Shown here piece after piece: positions 1 to 11,520 of a stretch of DNA of 64,000 nucleotides. The stretch comes from Desmodesmus armatus. Lineage: Eukaryota; Chlorophyta; Chlorophyceae; Sphaeropleales; Scenedesmaceae. Position 1 is the stretch's first letter. The number at the start of each line of letters is the position of its first letter. The position numbers and the translations under genes are program-made. The notes under the pieces are model-generated. The model made no database searches. It was not told where the DNA came from and worked only from the letters and a program-made list of their open reading frames with translations. Where the stretch lies: contig VIIQ02000272.1 of the NCBI GenBank assembly GCA_007449985.2, forward strand, positions 28,501 to 92,500, in the 5' to 3' direction.

Positions 1-520
1 AACCTGCAGCACAAGAGTGAAAGTGAGAGTGAGAGCAACACCATCCATCATTCAATGTCAGGAAGTGCTTGAAAGGATGGAAGAATCGGTATTGGGGGCC
101 TTGAACGGAATGCAAAATCTGAGGGTAAGAGAAATTGAGAAGAAAGTGACAGTGACAACATACAGAGCTCAACATTTCATGGCAGTGAGGTGGATGCGGG
201 ACCTGGGGTGGGGCACCAGGCCAGGGCCAGCTGCCAACAGCACGTTGAGCAGGCCTGCGGCACATTGACAAGAGTGAGAGTAACAGCATGCAGGATCGAC
301 GTCAGTGGATTCACGGAGGTGGGATCATGGCAGGGGGCACCAACCGAGGGCCCCATGCCAACACAGCATGCACAGAACAAGTGATGGTGACGGTGACAGC
401 GACAGACAGCAACAATGGCAGCACACTGATTGTGCCAATGCTACGGCGACCGTAGACAGTGACTGTCCGTTGCTGACTCCTACACTGGATGCTCAGTGAG
501 TGGCTGGTAGCACCCCTTAC

Positions 521-3500
521 CCGCGTGGTCCCCCACATTGGAGCAGTCGATTGCGTGGAACCGTGTGTCATCACCCAAGCTGCTGCCAGCAGCACACAGG
601 GCGACTCCATCTTTCCCATGCAGCACAAACCGCACTGCTGCTGAGCCGGCTGCTGCTGCTGAGCTGGCTGCTGCTGCTGCTGCTGAGCTGGCGGCTGCCT
701 GGTACTGCTGTACCATTGCTGCCACTGCTGCCTGTGCTGAGCGTGTGAGCAGGCCACGGAGGGCTGTGGTGCCCACCCCCTTGACTTGCTGAGGTGTCAG
801 GGCGGGAAGGATCTCAAAGGGCCAGCAGCTGTCATGGACCTGCGGGGTGACAGGTTGCGCAAAGCCATTGTTGGAGAATGCAGGTGATGGGGCTGCAATA
901 ATGTGCATCAGGCACTTTGCAGCAACCACATAATCAGCCGCATGGTGCAGCTTTTTTGCAGATGCAAGCTATATGCATGCGTGCGTGTGATGGTGTGTTG
1001 TAGGGTGGGCATGCCTCTCTGTCGGATTCTCCACAATCCAGAGGCTCTCGATGAGTGGAGGGGTTGGCTGATCTGCTGATATCACAGGGTCACACCGGGA
1101 ACATATCTTTGTGTGTGCTGCATGTGTGGGCATGTGCCAATGGGAGCTGGAGGCACAAACCGTGCAAATCTTGACGCTTCACCCGCCATCATATACTCAC
1201 CCGCCAAGTACAACCCTCATCCAGCAGGGTAGGGTTTACGTCAGAGCCCTGGCAGGCTGCACCACTGCTGATGATGCTGCCGTGCTTGAGGTACACCTGG
1301 GGGGGGGGGGGGGGGGGCAACAGGCACGGCTGTGGCACATGTGGTGTGGTGGGGTAGGGGGGGGGGAGCCCACTGGCTAGCCGCACGTACAGGTACAAGG
1401 TGCTGCAAAAGCCTCGCACAGTTGTGTAGGTGTCTGGGTCGGTGAGTGACTGCCTGTCTTCACCCACCCAAGAATGATGTCTGGCGGCTGCAGCAGCAGC
1501 TGGCTACAGATGCATAGATGGCAACTCCGACGCCTGCTGGCATGACCTGTGCTGATCAGCACTGCCCTGCTCCCTAGTAGGCCAGTGATTTGAGGTTGGC
1601 GGCTCAGCATACAAGGTTGAAACCAAACACAAGCTTGTGTGTAGCTGGTACTACTGAGTGGGGACAGTGCCCGGCTGTACACCTTTGCTCAAATCCGCTG
1701 CAGTCAACCCCATGTAGCAGAACGGGAGTATTGAGATAGATAAGGGGGGATTTGATATGGTATCAGGGCTCGGGGACTCCACAGCGTATGTACTCGACAC
1801 TTGCTGGAGCCTTGCCTACGTACCCTATAAGTAGGGATCAGAGCCTCGTAGTTCAACGACCAATAGCCTCGACCAACAACCCTGTTGATCGAGCTCTGGA
1901 ACCAATCCCGTATGACCAACGGGACGGGACCAACCACGTGAGACCAACGGTATAATCATCGATAGGGTCAACCATACTGCAGGGGTATATATTATATTAA
2001 TATATACCTAACTATGTAACGTTCCCGCTACATACCTCCCCTCTTATGTCCTGAGTGTCCTCACTCAGGTGAAAGGTCCCTCAAAAGGAAACCTTGTCAC
2101 ACAGTGACATTGGCACACTTGCCATGGGCCCAATAAGAGAGGTGAATCACAGTCAGTCCTCAAACCAATGCTGGGTTGCGGGGAGATCCACTAGCACCCT
2201 TGAGGATAGATTACATACGGGCTTCACTCCCCCAGCATCGGTACAGCATAGACATGCCTTGACTGGATTCAACAGTAGGTCAGAATACAAAGTGCAACCA
2301 GCAGTTCCTTTTCTGCTGAGCAGCATACAGCTGCGGAAAAATGCGCGCAATCCAAAAGCAGTCTGTCAACTACAGTGACGACGCTTGGACACATGTTGCA
2401 CTGGTGGTTGTCCACGCTTCTTCTTGTTAGAAGCGACCCCTTGAGCATGCCTAGCCCAGTAAGCAGTTATCAATTCAGGGCTGTTTTCTTGCAATGCTCT
2501 TCTGGCTCTCAAGTGTTGGGGAACTCATCCTCACCAACCCACTTGGCCAGATAACGACGCTTGAAGACAGGTGTACGGTTCCTGTTGTTTTGCGCCCAAC
2601 CTGCACATCCCTCTGGGCTAAGATAGCTTCAGCCTCCCACTCCAACTCACCGGTCACGTCGGGTGAGGGTGGAGGCTGAACGCTCCCAGGTACATAAGCC
2701 TTCAGCAGTGAGGCGTGAAAGACTGGGTGAATCCTCAAGCTGGCAGGTAAATCCAGCATGTAAGCAATCGGATTGATCCGCTGCATGACCTTGAAAGGTC
2801 CTACCCAACGGGGTAGCAGCTTGGGAGTGCCTTTCAACATAGTATTGATGTGCTTGATATTCACTACAATTTCAGAGCCAGCAGCAAGTGTAAAGGCGTG
2901 ACGTTTGTCTGCGTAAGCCTTTCGTTGCTGTGCCACGTCTAGGCACATCTTGGCATCTGAAACAACTCTCTGAATGCGCTTCGCAAGGTCGCTAGCCGAA
3001 CGCTTAGCCGGTTTTGACTCAACGTCAGGTGGCCCCTCCCCTCTTAGGACGAAATCCACCGGGAGGTGCGGGCGTTTGGCATTGATTATGACAGTCAAGC
3101 ACAACCGGAGTGCTACGCACAGACTAGTCGAAGGAGCCGTTGATGACGAACTTTATCAGAGGCAATAAGGCGTCCCATGTTGCCTGCGATAATGTACGCA
3201 TCAGCGGCACAGGTGCGTAACGGCAGGTTGTGGGACCGACAAGCATCAGCATTCAACAAGTCAGGTAACTGCACGGCTGTGGTGTCAGCACAGCAGGGCG
3301 CTAGGCGCACCATCGTCGACAGTCGGGCGACATAAATAGCAACGGCAGAGAAGCCAGCAGCAGTCTGCGGGATGGACTCCACGACGTCCATACTGACAGA
3401 GTCCCAAGAGACAGGCAGAGGCTGCAACAGGCCACCAAGGGGCATGTAGAGTGGCTTCACAGGCCGGCAAAAGTCGCAACTAGCGTATGACGCCAGCATG

Positions 3501-6500
3501 GGCCATATCAGGCCAGCAAAAATTTTGTGCACGTTGTGCTGGGCGTCATGCCCACGCAGCACGGTGCTGCGGCCAGCTTGGCCAGCATCAGGTGTGTCAC
3601 GGCACTCACCCATGACAAAAATCTTTACTTGCACGTCGGCTGGTACAACCAGCAGCTTATTCACTTTGCCACGTATTACAGGCGTGATTGTGTTAGCTCA
3701 GGAGGAGCAGACTTATTTGTGGCATCGGCCTGTTATGTCAAGCCATCTGATACAGCTGGGGTTGGCAAGTCAGCGTGCGCCAGTACATGAGCGCACATAG
3801 GTAGTGTTACATAATTGTCGGGTTTCTGATCTGTGTGCACATGCACATCATGTCCTTCCACATACACGCGCAACTGTGGCATACAGAAGACCACTGGTAG
3901 CATTTGGAGCGCAGTGTCTGTGCAGCGCGTTTCAGCTGGGAGGAGGTTATGTGGCAATTGGGCGGTTGCTCTGCAACAACACTCATGCAATGCCCATTGA
4001 GTAGGGCAGCATAACAAATCAGCTGCAAGGACTAAGAGCTACGATAAGCTGGTATGCTCATACTCCAGCGTTAGTCAACAGCTCTTGACTTGTTTGTTTT
4101 TTTCAATTTGCAGAAAGCAGCTTCACAAGGTAGTGAAACGCTCATCCTTTCTGAGCATATGTGTCTGCGGGTGAACAACCCGGGCAACGACTGTCGAAAG
4201 TACGATGCCACACTTAAGAAAGACCGCCGGTGTTACGTCTAGCTGCTGAGGGGAATTTTCACAAGGTTGTACCTCAGCAAGTTCCACTCCATCGCCGCTG
4301 ACAACGGCGTCAGGATCAGACTTTCCGTCTGGCAGAACTGGAATTCTTGCAAAGCTATCGTAAGCCTGAGCAGAGCGCAAGATCTGTAGCACAGCACGCA
4401 AGTGGCAAACGCTACGGCTCTTGATCTGGCAGCATGTGCCAGGATGCTTTGGCACGTTCCCTACCGTGTCGCGTGTCCACGAACGTGTTGATACGGTAGT
4501 CAAGAACAGGGACGTAAGCGCAAGGCATGCTCTGCCTTGTCCTTGTTGAAATTCGGGATGCCATCTAGGCAAGCTATGACACACTTGTACATGTACATGT
4601 GCGTGTGCTGGGCGGTCGTTGACCACACCTTGTACATCAGCTTGGGCATTTATAGTCAAGGTTTAGGGTGACATACTCATGGTACCCCAAGGGTGTGTTA
4701 AACACTGTCTTAGGCACATCACCGTTCACAAAACGGCACGTCACCGTTCACAAGACGGCATGGGTGGTGAATTTTCCCAAGGTCAGTAAGCTGAACGATT
4801 TGGCACCTGGCAGGTGATCCATTCATGTCTGCAATCTGAGTGATGGACAAGCATTACGCTTTCAGATTATTCAGGGCACAGCACTCAGTCACCATGTAAA
4901 CACTGTAGCCTACAGCTTAGGGCCTAGGCTTCTTGACTCACGTAAGCACTTGGAAGGAGCTCAGTGTGCATAACAGGTGCACTGACGGCCTGCCACTGTG
5001 AAGGCGGATATAGCCGAGCTCAAGCAGGCGTTGCCTCTGCTTTTCCATCTCTGACATTTTTGTTAAAGGCGAGTAATGTTACATCGGCCTTATCAGTTGG
5101 TGTTTAGAGCACGGACTGGTATTACCTCAAATCCATATTGTATCTTACAACCGCCATGCCATGGCATTACATGCATTACATGCCACGCCCCAGTGGGGGT
5201 TCAGCTGTGAACACTTTTGGGCACTCAGCATGCAACTGCTGAGCGTGTGGGTCAGTATCTTCTTTGGGCCTCGCTAGCACCAGGCTATATACGACGCCAG
5301 GCTGGTGCAAGCAACAGCTTTAGCACCAGTATATGGCACTTTCTCCGCTACCAATGTAGCAGAACCGGAGTATTGAGATAGATAAAGGGGGATTTGATAT
5401 GGTATCAGGGCTCGGGGACTCCACGGCGTATGTACTCGACACTTGCTGGAGCCTTGCCTACGTACCCTATAAGTAGGGATCAGAGCCTCGTAGTTCAACG
5501 ACCAATAGCCTCGACCAACAACCCTGTTGGTCGAGCTCTGGAACCAATCCCGTATGACCAACGGGACGGGACCAACCACGTGAGACCAACGGTATAATCA
5601 TCGATAGGGTCAACCATACTGCAGGGGTATATATTATATTAATATATACCTAACTATGTAACGTTCCCGCTACACCCCAGCCCTGCACAGACGCTCGTAA
5701 AAGCAGCACCCCGCCCATCCCCAGCTCAGCACACATGTGAAAGGTGGGTACTGCTCAATGGCAGGACAGCATCTGCTTGCCCCCCCCCCCCCCCCTCCCC
5801 CGCTGCATGCCCCACTCACCCCCACACCCCACTCACCCCCAGTTCAGCACACATGGCTGCCTTGGTTGCTTCAGGCAGGGTGAATGCATCGGCCACCACC
5901 TTATCCAGCACAGGCTCATAGCTGTTGTCCTCAACATACTGCTCCCAGCTGCAGGCACGTGCGCCCTTGGCCATGCGGCGGCTGTTGTAGGTGGACAGCA
6001 CAAAGGCACGCCTGCAGGGCGCAGCGCCACACAGCAAACACCCTTCTTGTGAGACTGCAGGTGGAGTGCACAAAGACACGTCTGTGGGGTGTAGCACCAC
6101 ACAGCAGGCACTCTACGTGTGAGACTGTGGGCTGGGTGTTTCATGCTGTCCGCCCTGTTGTAGGTGGACAGCACAAAGGCACGCCTGTGGCATGCAGCCG
6201 CACACAGCAAACACCCTGTGTGTGAGACTGTAGGTGGAGAGCACAAAGGTAGGCCTGTGGGGTGTAGCCGCATACAGCGGGCACCCTTCTTGTGAGCTTT
6301 TACTTTGGGGATTCATGATGCCAGGTGCAGCTCAAATGTGCTGCAACACTGGGATGCATCAGGCTGCTGTTGTGGCTTGCCAGGGGCCCCCAGAGCCGCC
6401 TGCCATCCCGTCCGCCACAAGAGTGATTACAGTCGCGAGCTGGGGTTTGGGTCCTCACCCCTGAACCCTATTGGATAGGAATGGACGCAGCTGAAGAGTG

Positions 6501-7929
6501 TGATTCCATCTCACCTTTCCTGCTCAACTGCTTTTGGTGTCTTCCTACAGCCTAGCCAGCCCTGCCAGATGCCTCTCAAGCGGTCTGCCAAGGGCTGTGT
6601 CAGGCTGCTGCTGCTGCTGGGGCTGCTGCTGGGGCCCTCAGCCAGGGTGACGTGCGCCGGAAGCTCCCCTGAGATAAGCTGCAGGTGCAGCAGCAACAGC
6701 AGCAGCATTAGCAATGTCAGCGCTGCTGTGACGACTGTTGCATTGAAAGGCACGCAGTTGCCGCGCTGCAGTATGTTTATGCACTCCCTGTTGACAAGGC
6801 AGGCGGGGACCAACCGCCAATGGCGCCCCAACTCTGCTTGCTTTGAGCGCAACTTACAGCGATGAGGTGCAGTCTGCCAGTGCAAATCGCCATTACAACC
6901 AAGACCCAAGACGTGTTGCAGTGCCCATGATGTGCTCACCTGCTGCAGCAGCTGGTCCAGCCTCTGCCTGTGCTGCTGGCTGAGCACTGCATTGAACCAC
7001 ACACCCCACAGGTACTGCAGGTCGTCATCACAGCCGGGGTCTATGCTTGCCGCAATGCACAGCAGCACCACATCTCGGGCCAGGATGACATCTGATATGT
7101 CGTTCAGGTGGATCTCAATCTGCTGCTGCTGCTGCTGCTGCTGCTGCTTGGCTTTGCCTGAGGTCTTTGAGGGCTTGGCAGTTTGCAGCTTCAGCAGTGC
7201 AGGTGCTGAGACCAGGGCATTCCTGACATCGCCACAGCCCAGTAGGAGCACCTGGGGCACGGGAAGGCACGCATCATCAAGAAAAAGCTGGCAAATGATC
7301 ATCATGGGTGTCTTTGAACAGTCAGGCTATTCTGCCTCAGCATACGGTCGTCAGCAACATGTGCATGTACCCCAAGGGTGCACCAATCGAACCAGCATGC
7401 ACACTGTGGACTCAGGGGGGGCCCCAGGCTTGGGTTCAAGCCAGTTTTGAGTGAGCTGCTTCAGTTGACAGCCGCTGCCCAAGCTGCACAGCCAAATGTG
7501 CATATCGCAACCATGCAGGCTGTGGGGAGGCACATTAGAGTCTGTGTCAGGAGCTTGCAGGCCAGCCATGTGCTGCCTGCAGCTGCTGCACGTACTGCCC
7601 GCATGCCAGCATGTGCTGAATGTAGGGAGGCAGCAGCTTGCATGCCAGCATGTGTTGGCTGGATGTGCTGCATTTGTTGCAATGTGGTGCATGTGCTGCA
7701 CTGCGCTGATGTGCTGCCAGAATGCCAGCATGCAGCCGCCTGCACCCACCTTGACAGGGCCATCTATGGGTTTGTCACCAGCAGGCAGCACTGCACGAGC
7801 TGGTGTGTTCCCAATGGCATAAAGGAAGCGTGCTGGCCCTCCCTCATACAGCACACGCCGAACAGTGCTGGCGGTGAAGGACATTGTGGGGTGTTCTTGG
7901 CTCAGCAACAACTGCTCCTGTATTGGCAA
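521..7929 (-). CDS. DUF4470-domain protein, multi-exon, interrupted by an LTR element in an intron
   Basis: Six exons with matching phases, in transcript order: 7929-7750 (60 codons), 7251-6940 (104), 6678-6515 (phase 2 end), 6011-5837, 1296-1201 (32 codons), 839-521 (phase 1 end). All use GT-AG. Signature pieces: FLYAIGNTPA in exon 1; VLLLGCGDVRNAL at the start of exon 2, followed by HLNDISDVILARDVVLL; YVEDNSYEPVLDKVV in exon 4; NPTLLDEG in exon 5; HAIDCSNVGDHA in exon 6. These match the order of conserved blocks I know from DUF4470 proteins of fungi and algae, a methyltransferase-like fold of unknown function, often with MYND fingers. No MYND finger is visible here. Exon 2 carries a poly-Q run. 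The 3' exon(s) below 521 could not be placed and probably lie outside the window. A Met at 7884 is an alternative start. The intron between exons 4 and 5 is about 4.5 kb because of the retrotransposon. Confidence 0.72.
1708..1712. repeat. target-site duplication CCCCA (left)
   Basis: Identical to the five bases immediately after the right LTR (5675-5679). Five bases is the usual duplication for Ty3/gypsy integrases. Confidence 0.85.
1713..2032 (-). repeat. 3' LTR (element sense) of the retrotransposon
   Basis: Partner of the 5355-5674 LTR, the same 320-bp length. It is bounded on the left by CCCCA and on the right, inside the element, by the purine tract. Confidence 0.93.
2033..2045 (-). other. 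polypurine tract of the LTR element
   Basis: Minus-strand AAGAGGGGAGGTA lies directly against the start of the 3' LTR, the expected site of plus-strand priming. It confirms the element is transcribed right to left. Confidence 0.75.
2475..3104 (-). pseudogene. integrase C-terminal region of the LTR element (fragment)
   Basis: A 209-aa open stretch. It contains the gypsy-type integrase tail: a YADKRHAFTLAAG-like segment, then LPRWVGPFKVM and HPVFHASLLKAYVPG. These are the hallmark blocks before a chromodomain in Ty3/gypsy integrases. It is separated from the upstream integrase piece by a short gap, so the pol frame is broken. No clear chromodomain aromatic cage is seen at the C-terminus. Confidence 0.85.
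3113..3664 (-). pseudogene. integrase zinc finger and start of catalytic core (fragment)
   Basis: A 183-aa open stretch. It has an H2C2-like finger (GHDAQHNVHKIFAGLIWPML followed by CDFC about ten residues on) and then a core beginning SWDSVSMDVVESIPQ with a candidate catalytic Asp. The remaining core acids cannot be followed in one frame. It directly precedes the integrase C-terminal fragment. Confidence 0.75.
3733..4017 (-). pseudogene. RNase H-like fragment of the LTR element
   Basis: The segment RVYVEGHDVHVHTDQKPDNY resembles the F.VYxEGxxFxVHTDHKPLxY block at the start of the gypsy RNase H domain. It lies upstream of integrase in element sense, as expected. Only part of the domain is present in one frame. 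Confidence 0.65.
4123..4659 (-). other. open stretch in the 5' half of the LTR element, unassigned
   Basis: 178 codons open on the minus strand, in the place where gag/protease/reverse transcriptase would lie. I recognise no zinc knuckle, DTG/DSG protease motif or YxDD box. It may be scrambled pol or a gag remnant. The rest of the internal region up to 5342 shows no recognisable coding sequence. Confidence 0.3.
5343..5353 (-). other. primer-binding site of the LTR element
   Basis: On the minus strand, one base after the LTR's terminal CA, the sequence is TGGTAGCGGAG. It resembles the TGGTA-starting sites complementary to the 3' end of tRNA-Met used by many plant and algal LTR elements. The exact tRNA is not proven. 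Confidence 0.7.
5355..5674 (-). repeat. 5' LTR (element sense) of the retrotransposon
   Basis: 320 bp, TG...CA on either strand. It holds an A/T-rich near-palindrome around 5628-5651 that could include a TATA-like core (inference). It differs from the other LTR by four substitutions: the bases corresponding to 1724, 1744, 1783 and 1888 in the left copy. Confidence 0.93.
5675..5679. repeat. target-site duplication CCCCA (right)
   Basis: Identical to 1708-1712. Confidence 0.85.
6012..6296 (-). repeat. tandem decayed copies of a splice acceptor plus exon start
   Basis: The acceptor and first ~25 nt of DUF4470 exon 4 (exon starts 6011; codes RAFVLSTYN) recur at positions equivalent to 6081, 6184 and 6254. 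Spacings are 70, 103 and 70 bp, so a 70-bp duplication was itself duplicated as a ~173-bp block. The third copy keeps the coding start almost intact (RAFVLSTYNRA). All lie in the intron just upstream (transcript sense) of the real exon 4. Confidence 0.8.
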
Positions 7930-8420
7930 CCCATGAATGCTGTTGCTATGGACGCAAGTGTCTCACACTGGTGATTTCATGGCCAAGTTGAGATCAGGAG
8001 AGGAAGCTTGCTGGATCAGTCAGTGAGTCACACCCCAAAAACATAAGGTGTTTGTTACGTCTCGTTGACATCCGCTTTCTAGAATCTGTGTAATCAAATG
8101 CTTGAACGTTGCGGCGTATACTATACTAAGTGTTCCTGTAATCACAGCAGTACACTGGATCACCGGAACACCGCGTGGCCAACCTGTCCACGCAGCCTGC
8201 TTCCGCAGCCTTTTCACGGCAGTTCTGCATTCTCCACCAAATATCACACTCCCAAGGTGATGCAAAAGCGACACAGTGCCAGCCATCTGTGTGGTGAGGG
8301 TGTGTGCTGCTTTTCATGCCTTACACCAAGCTCTGGTCACAATGAACCTCTTATACAGAACGTTACTCGTAACTGTGAGCCATGAACCTCATGCAGCTTG
8401 TCTTGTTGCTGCTCCACAGG
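7930..8420. other. head-to-head intergenic region, DUF4470 gene / LRR gene 1
   Basis: About 490 bp between the start of the minus-strand DUF4470 gene and the first LRR start codon. The right part (from about 8190) repeats upstream of LRR genes 2 and 3: a CCTGCTTCCGCAGCC segment and a CAAGGTGATG segment recur near 11310/11370 and 14478/14538. It may therefore hold the 5' UTR and promoter of the LRR unit. Each LRR start is preceded by an ACAG that looks like a 5' UTR intron acceptor. Confidence 0.5.
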
Positions 8421-9941
8421 ATGGCAGGTGAAGAGTCCCAGTCCTTGCTGCTGGCTCTGCCAGACCCCTGCCTGCTGGCAGTACTGCAGTGCTGTGCAGC
8501 TGACGACCAGCACAGCGTGGTGAGCGCAGCCAGGGCGCACCCCAGGCTGCACCAGGCAGCTGTGCTGGCACTGCGGACCATCAGGGCAGTTGTACCTGAA
8601 CAGCAGAAGGTCGACAGTGTGGTGGCGTACCTGGCAAGGCATGGGAATCACATCGACAGCATCGACCTCACAGGTGCCTCCTCAGCTGTCCTCCAAGAGC
8701 TGCCGCCAGACCTGCAGCTCAGCAGCCTGTGGCTTGAGAAGCTGGGCCTCTACCTGCAGCAGGGAAATGGCCAGGGCGTGCCAGGGGCTGCTGCCGCATC
8801 AACCGCCCTCAAGCAGCTGCGGCTCTCGTCTTGCGAGCTGCTTGGTAGTTATGTGGCAGGAGCAGAGGTGGCGCTGGCAACGGCACTGTCCCTGCTGCCT
8901 GCTGGGCTGCAGCAGCTCAGCATCTGCAACCTGGCCCGTAGTGACCAGTTTGTGCATATCCCAACTACTGTGTTGCAGCGGCTGCAGCAGCTCACCTGCT
9001 TTGAGCTTGTTGGCAACTGGCCGAAGGGCCCTAATCAGGCAGGCCCTGCCCTACAGCCACTGCAGGCCTTGACCAGGCTGGCGCACCTGCGGCTGGAGGG
9101 CCAACCGTTCCGCTTGGAACCGGTTGCTGCCAGCATGCTGTCAGGCACACACCACTTGACGCACCTCGACCTGTCGGGCAACAGTGTTGAGCCAGGTGTC
9201 GTTGCCGGCAAGACCCAACTGCAGCACCTGCGGCTGGTGGCCTGCTATGTACCTGGCGGGCAGGCAGGGTTAGCACAACTGTTGTCCAAGCTGCAGCCCC
9301 TGCAGCAGCTGACACGCTTGGATTTAGCGGGCAGCTTGGCGGGTCTTAGGGACGAATTCCCTCCCGCAGCAGCTTACTCAGCCCTAACAGCCAGCAGCAA
9401 GCTGCAGCACCTCAACATCAGCAGGTGCAAGCTGCCAGCAGGTGTGTGGCAGCACCTGTTCCCTGCTGGCAGGCAGCTTTTGCAGCTGACGTCACTCAAC
9501 ATTCTTGCGGTCCAGCAGCCACAGGACCTGGCAGGATGTTTTGCGTCAGCCACTGCAGGCAGCCACCTTGTCAGCTGCTGCCCCAGCCTGGGGTCTTTGG
9601 AGATTAGGTGGTTGCAGTGCAGCCCAGAGATTCTGCCAGCATTGAAGGGGCTCAGCAAGCTGCATACACTGGGTGTGGGTGCTATCCACTTTACTGCAGA
9701 GCACCTGCTACACTTGACGCAGCTGAAGCAGCTGAGAGCACTGCAGTTTGTGGGCATTCCATATCTTGACTTGACTTGTCGGGTGAGTTGCTGCCCGGCG
9801 GGGACCACTCATTTGCGCTTGTCTGCCGTGCAGGAGCTTTTGTGAATCCGTCTAGCCATGCTGCATTTTGTGCTGGTGTGCTGCACGGGCCTCCCTGTGG
9901 TTCTTGAAGGTGGTTGCCACCTGAGTGCTGCTGCTGCTGCA

Positions 9942-9985
<44 letters not shown>

Positions 9986-10090
9986 CAGGCTCCTGGTGAT
10001 GAGCCCGTGTGGCGCCAATTGGCCCAGCAATTCCTCAAGCACAGCAACCCTGATGTGGCACAAGAGGCGGCTGCAGCATTGGCGCATTGA
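8421..10090 (+). CDS. F-box-like/LRR protein, tandem copy 1
   Basis: Exon 1 is 8421-9782 (454 codons, donor GTGAGT) and exon 2 is 9989-10090 (33 codons plus TGA); both boundaries are phase 0, giving about 487 aa. The N-terminus (LLLALPDPCLLAVLQCC, then AARAHPRLHQ) resembles an F-box-type helix pattern, though I cannot confirm Skp1 binding. The rest is LRRs with L..L.LS.C / L..L.L.G spacing, including a variant block SKLQHLNISRCKLPAGVWQH shared by all paralogues. The last exon encodes GDEPVWRQLAQQFL and an Ala-rich helix. Start chosen because all paralogues share G|ATGGC right after an acceptor-like AG. The intron ends in a long CTG tract beside the acceptor. An upstream in-frame ATG (8382) is less likely. 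Confidence 0.8.
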
Positions 10091-11520
10091 CGGTGAGTGT
10101 GCAGCAACAGGATTAGGGGTTGCTTGTTGGCCACCAGCAGCACACCAGTGAACCTAGGGAGCCGCTTTCTTGGTGTTCTTGGAGGGCTGTGTCAGTGCAG
10201 TTGCTCTACATAGTCAGCCCAGCAACAGTCTTAGCACAGTAGCATAGTGTGGGTACGACGCTATGCTGAACTGCTTTTTTGTTCATGGCAGTATAGATAA
10301 TGAGGATAGATATTGAGAACAACCACAAAATCAGCATTGCCACCAGCCAGCCAGCCACAGGCTCAGGAGGGTGCCCATAGGGTCTATCATACCTGTGAGG
10401 CACACCTGTTGCACCTTTGGATGCTTCAGCTGTTGTGACATCGGTATTGAAGGTGTGTGGTAGTTGATACACATCACACCGGCTGTGGGGTTGATGGTGC
10501 TGCATGTCTGCTCTGTGCTGTGCCCTGTTGTGTTTCTGTCATCTTGGTGTGCAGGGTGATGCTGTCAGAAGCACTGCAGCAGCGACAGCACCGCCAGCAG
10601 CCACGGTTTCAGCATTTCCACATGTCTACAAGCAACAGCGACGGCAGCACCAGCAGCAGCAACGGCGGTACTGTTGCCGCAGACAGTGTCTGTGACCTGC
10701 CAGCTTAATGACAGGAGTGAGAGCAGCCGCCTGGGCCAGCAGGATGGCAGAAACTTTCGCTTGTGGCTCAGACTGCGAGAGTTGCGCAGCTGCAGAGGTT
10801 TTTTTTTCTGTTTTGCTTCCCTGTGTGCAGTGCACTGTGATGTGCATTGGCATTGGCTCTGTGAAATTCAGGGTGTAGGCAAGTTGGTCAGCTGTCTATG
10901 GCTAGGTCCTGCAGTGCAGTAATTATGAACAGGACGACAGGGGGGTTGGTGAGGCTCTACAGGCTACATGCCTAGGCCCCACATCCCTCTAGGGTTGGTT
11001 GCTGCTCTGCTGAGGTGTGAGTAAGTGAGCAGGCATGGACGGTGGTCAAGCAGCAGAATTATTTGAAGCCAGAGATGCTGTGTCTGCCACCCGTGCCACC
11101 CTGCCAACCTGCCAGCAGTACATCAAGTACAGCAGTCAAATAACCTGAACCATGGTGTCTGGTTACGCCGTGTAGTCAACCTCTTGCTCAGCAATGCTAT
11201 CTATACATTCACTTCTCGAAGGATCTTGATCTGCATATTATGAAGTGGCAGTAGGCACACGTCTCCACTCCATCTGCATCGGGATCACCAAGCCAGCAGT
11301 GCAAGCTGTCTATGCAACCTGCTTCCGCAGCCTTCCCCAGAGCACCCGAACTATCAATTGAGTCTCTCAAGGTGATGTAACATTGATACAGTGTCAGGCA
11401 ATCTGTGTGCTGACAGTGTGTGCTGTTCATGGCACAATATTGGGCTTCACCGTGAGACAGTACGTGACTTTGAGTCAGGAACCTCAAGCAGCTTGTCGTA
11501 TTGTTCTTCTGATTCACAGG
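10091..11520 (+). other. 3' part of LRR unit 1 and spacer
   Basis: A donor (GTGAGT) lies two bases after the stop of LRR gene 1, and a candidate acceptor (GTGTGCAG) at 10547-10554 precedes a CAG-rich exon-like stretch; both recur in units 2 and 3. This is consistent with a 3' UTR intron. No protein-coding sequence recognised. The right part, from about 11200, is the conserved leader of LRR gene 2. Confidence 0.5.

Larger units (their letters stand above)
1713..5674 (-). mobile_element. Ty3/gypsy-type LTR retrotransposon, internally deleted
   Basis: Two 320-bp direct repeats (1713-2032, 5355-5674) begin TG and end CA and differ at four positions by my count (about 98.8% identical). They are flanked by the same 5-bp duplication CCCCA (1708-1712 and 5675-5679). 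Read on the minus strand, a tRNA-like primer-binding site follows the right LTR and a purine tract precedes the left LTR. Broken pol pieces run RNase H, integrase zinc finger and core, then integrase C-terminus, which is the Ty3/gypsy order. I find no reverse-transcriptase YxDD box and no intact gag. The 3962-bp length is short for an autonomous element, so it is probably a deletion derivative moved in trans. The near-identical LTRs indicate recent insertion. It lies in the same orientation as the host DUF4470 gene. Confidence 0.92.

Noticed and set aside
1302..1317. G homopolymers (also near 17487) as regulatory sites
   Set aside because: No context beyond the run itself; in minus-strand genes such tracts serve as pyrimidine tracts before acceptors (as at 1297).
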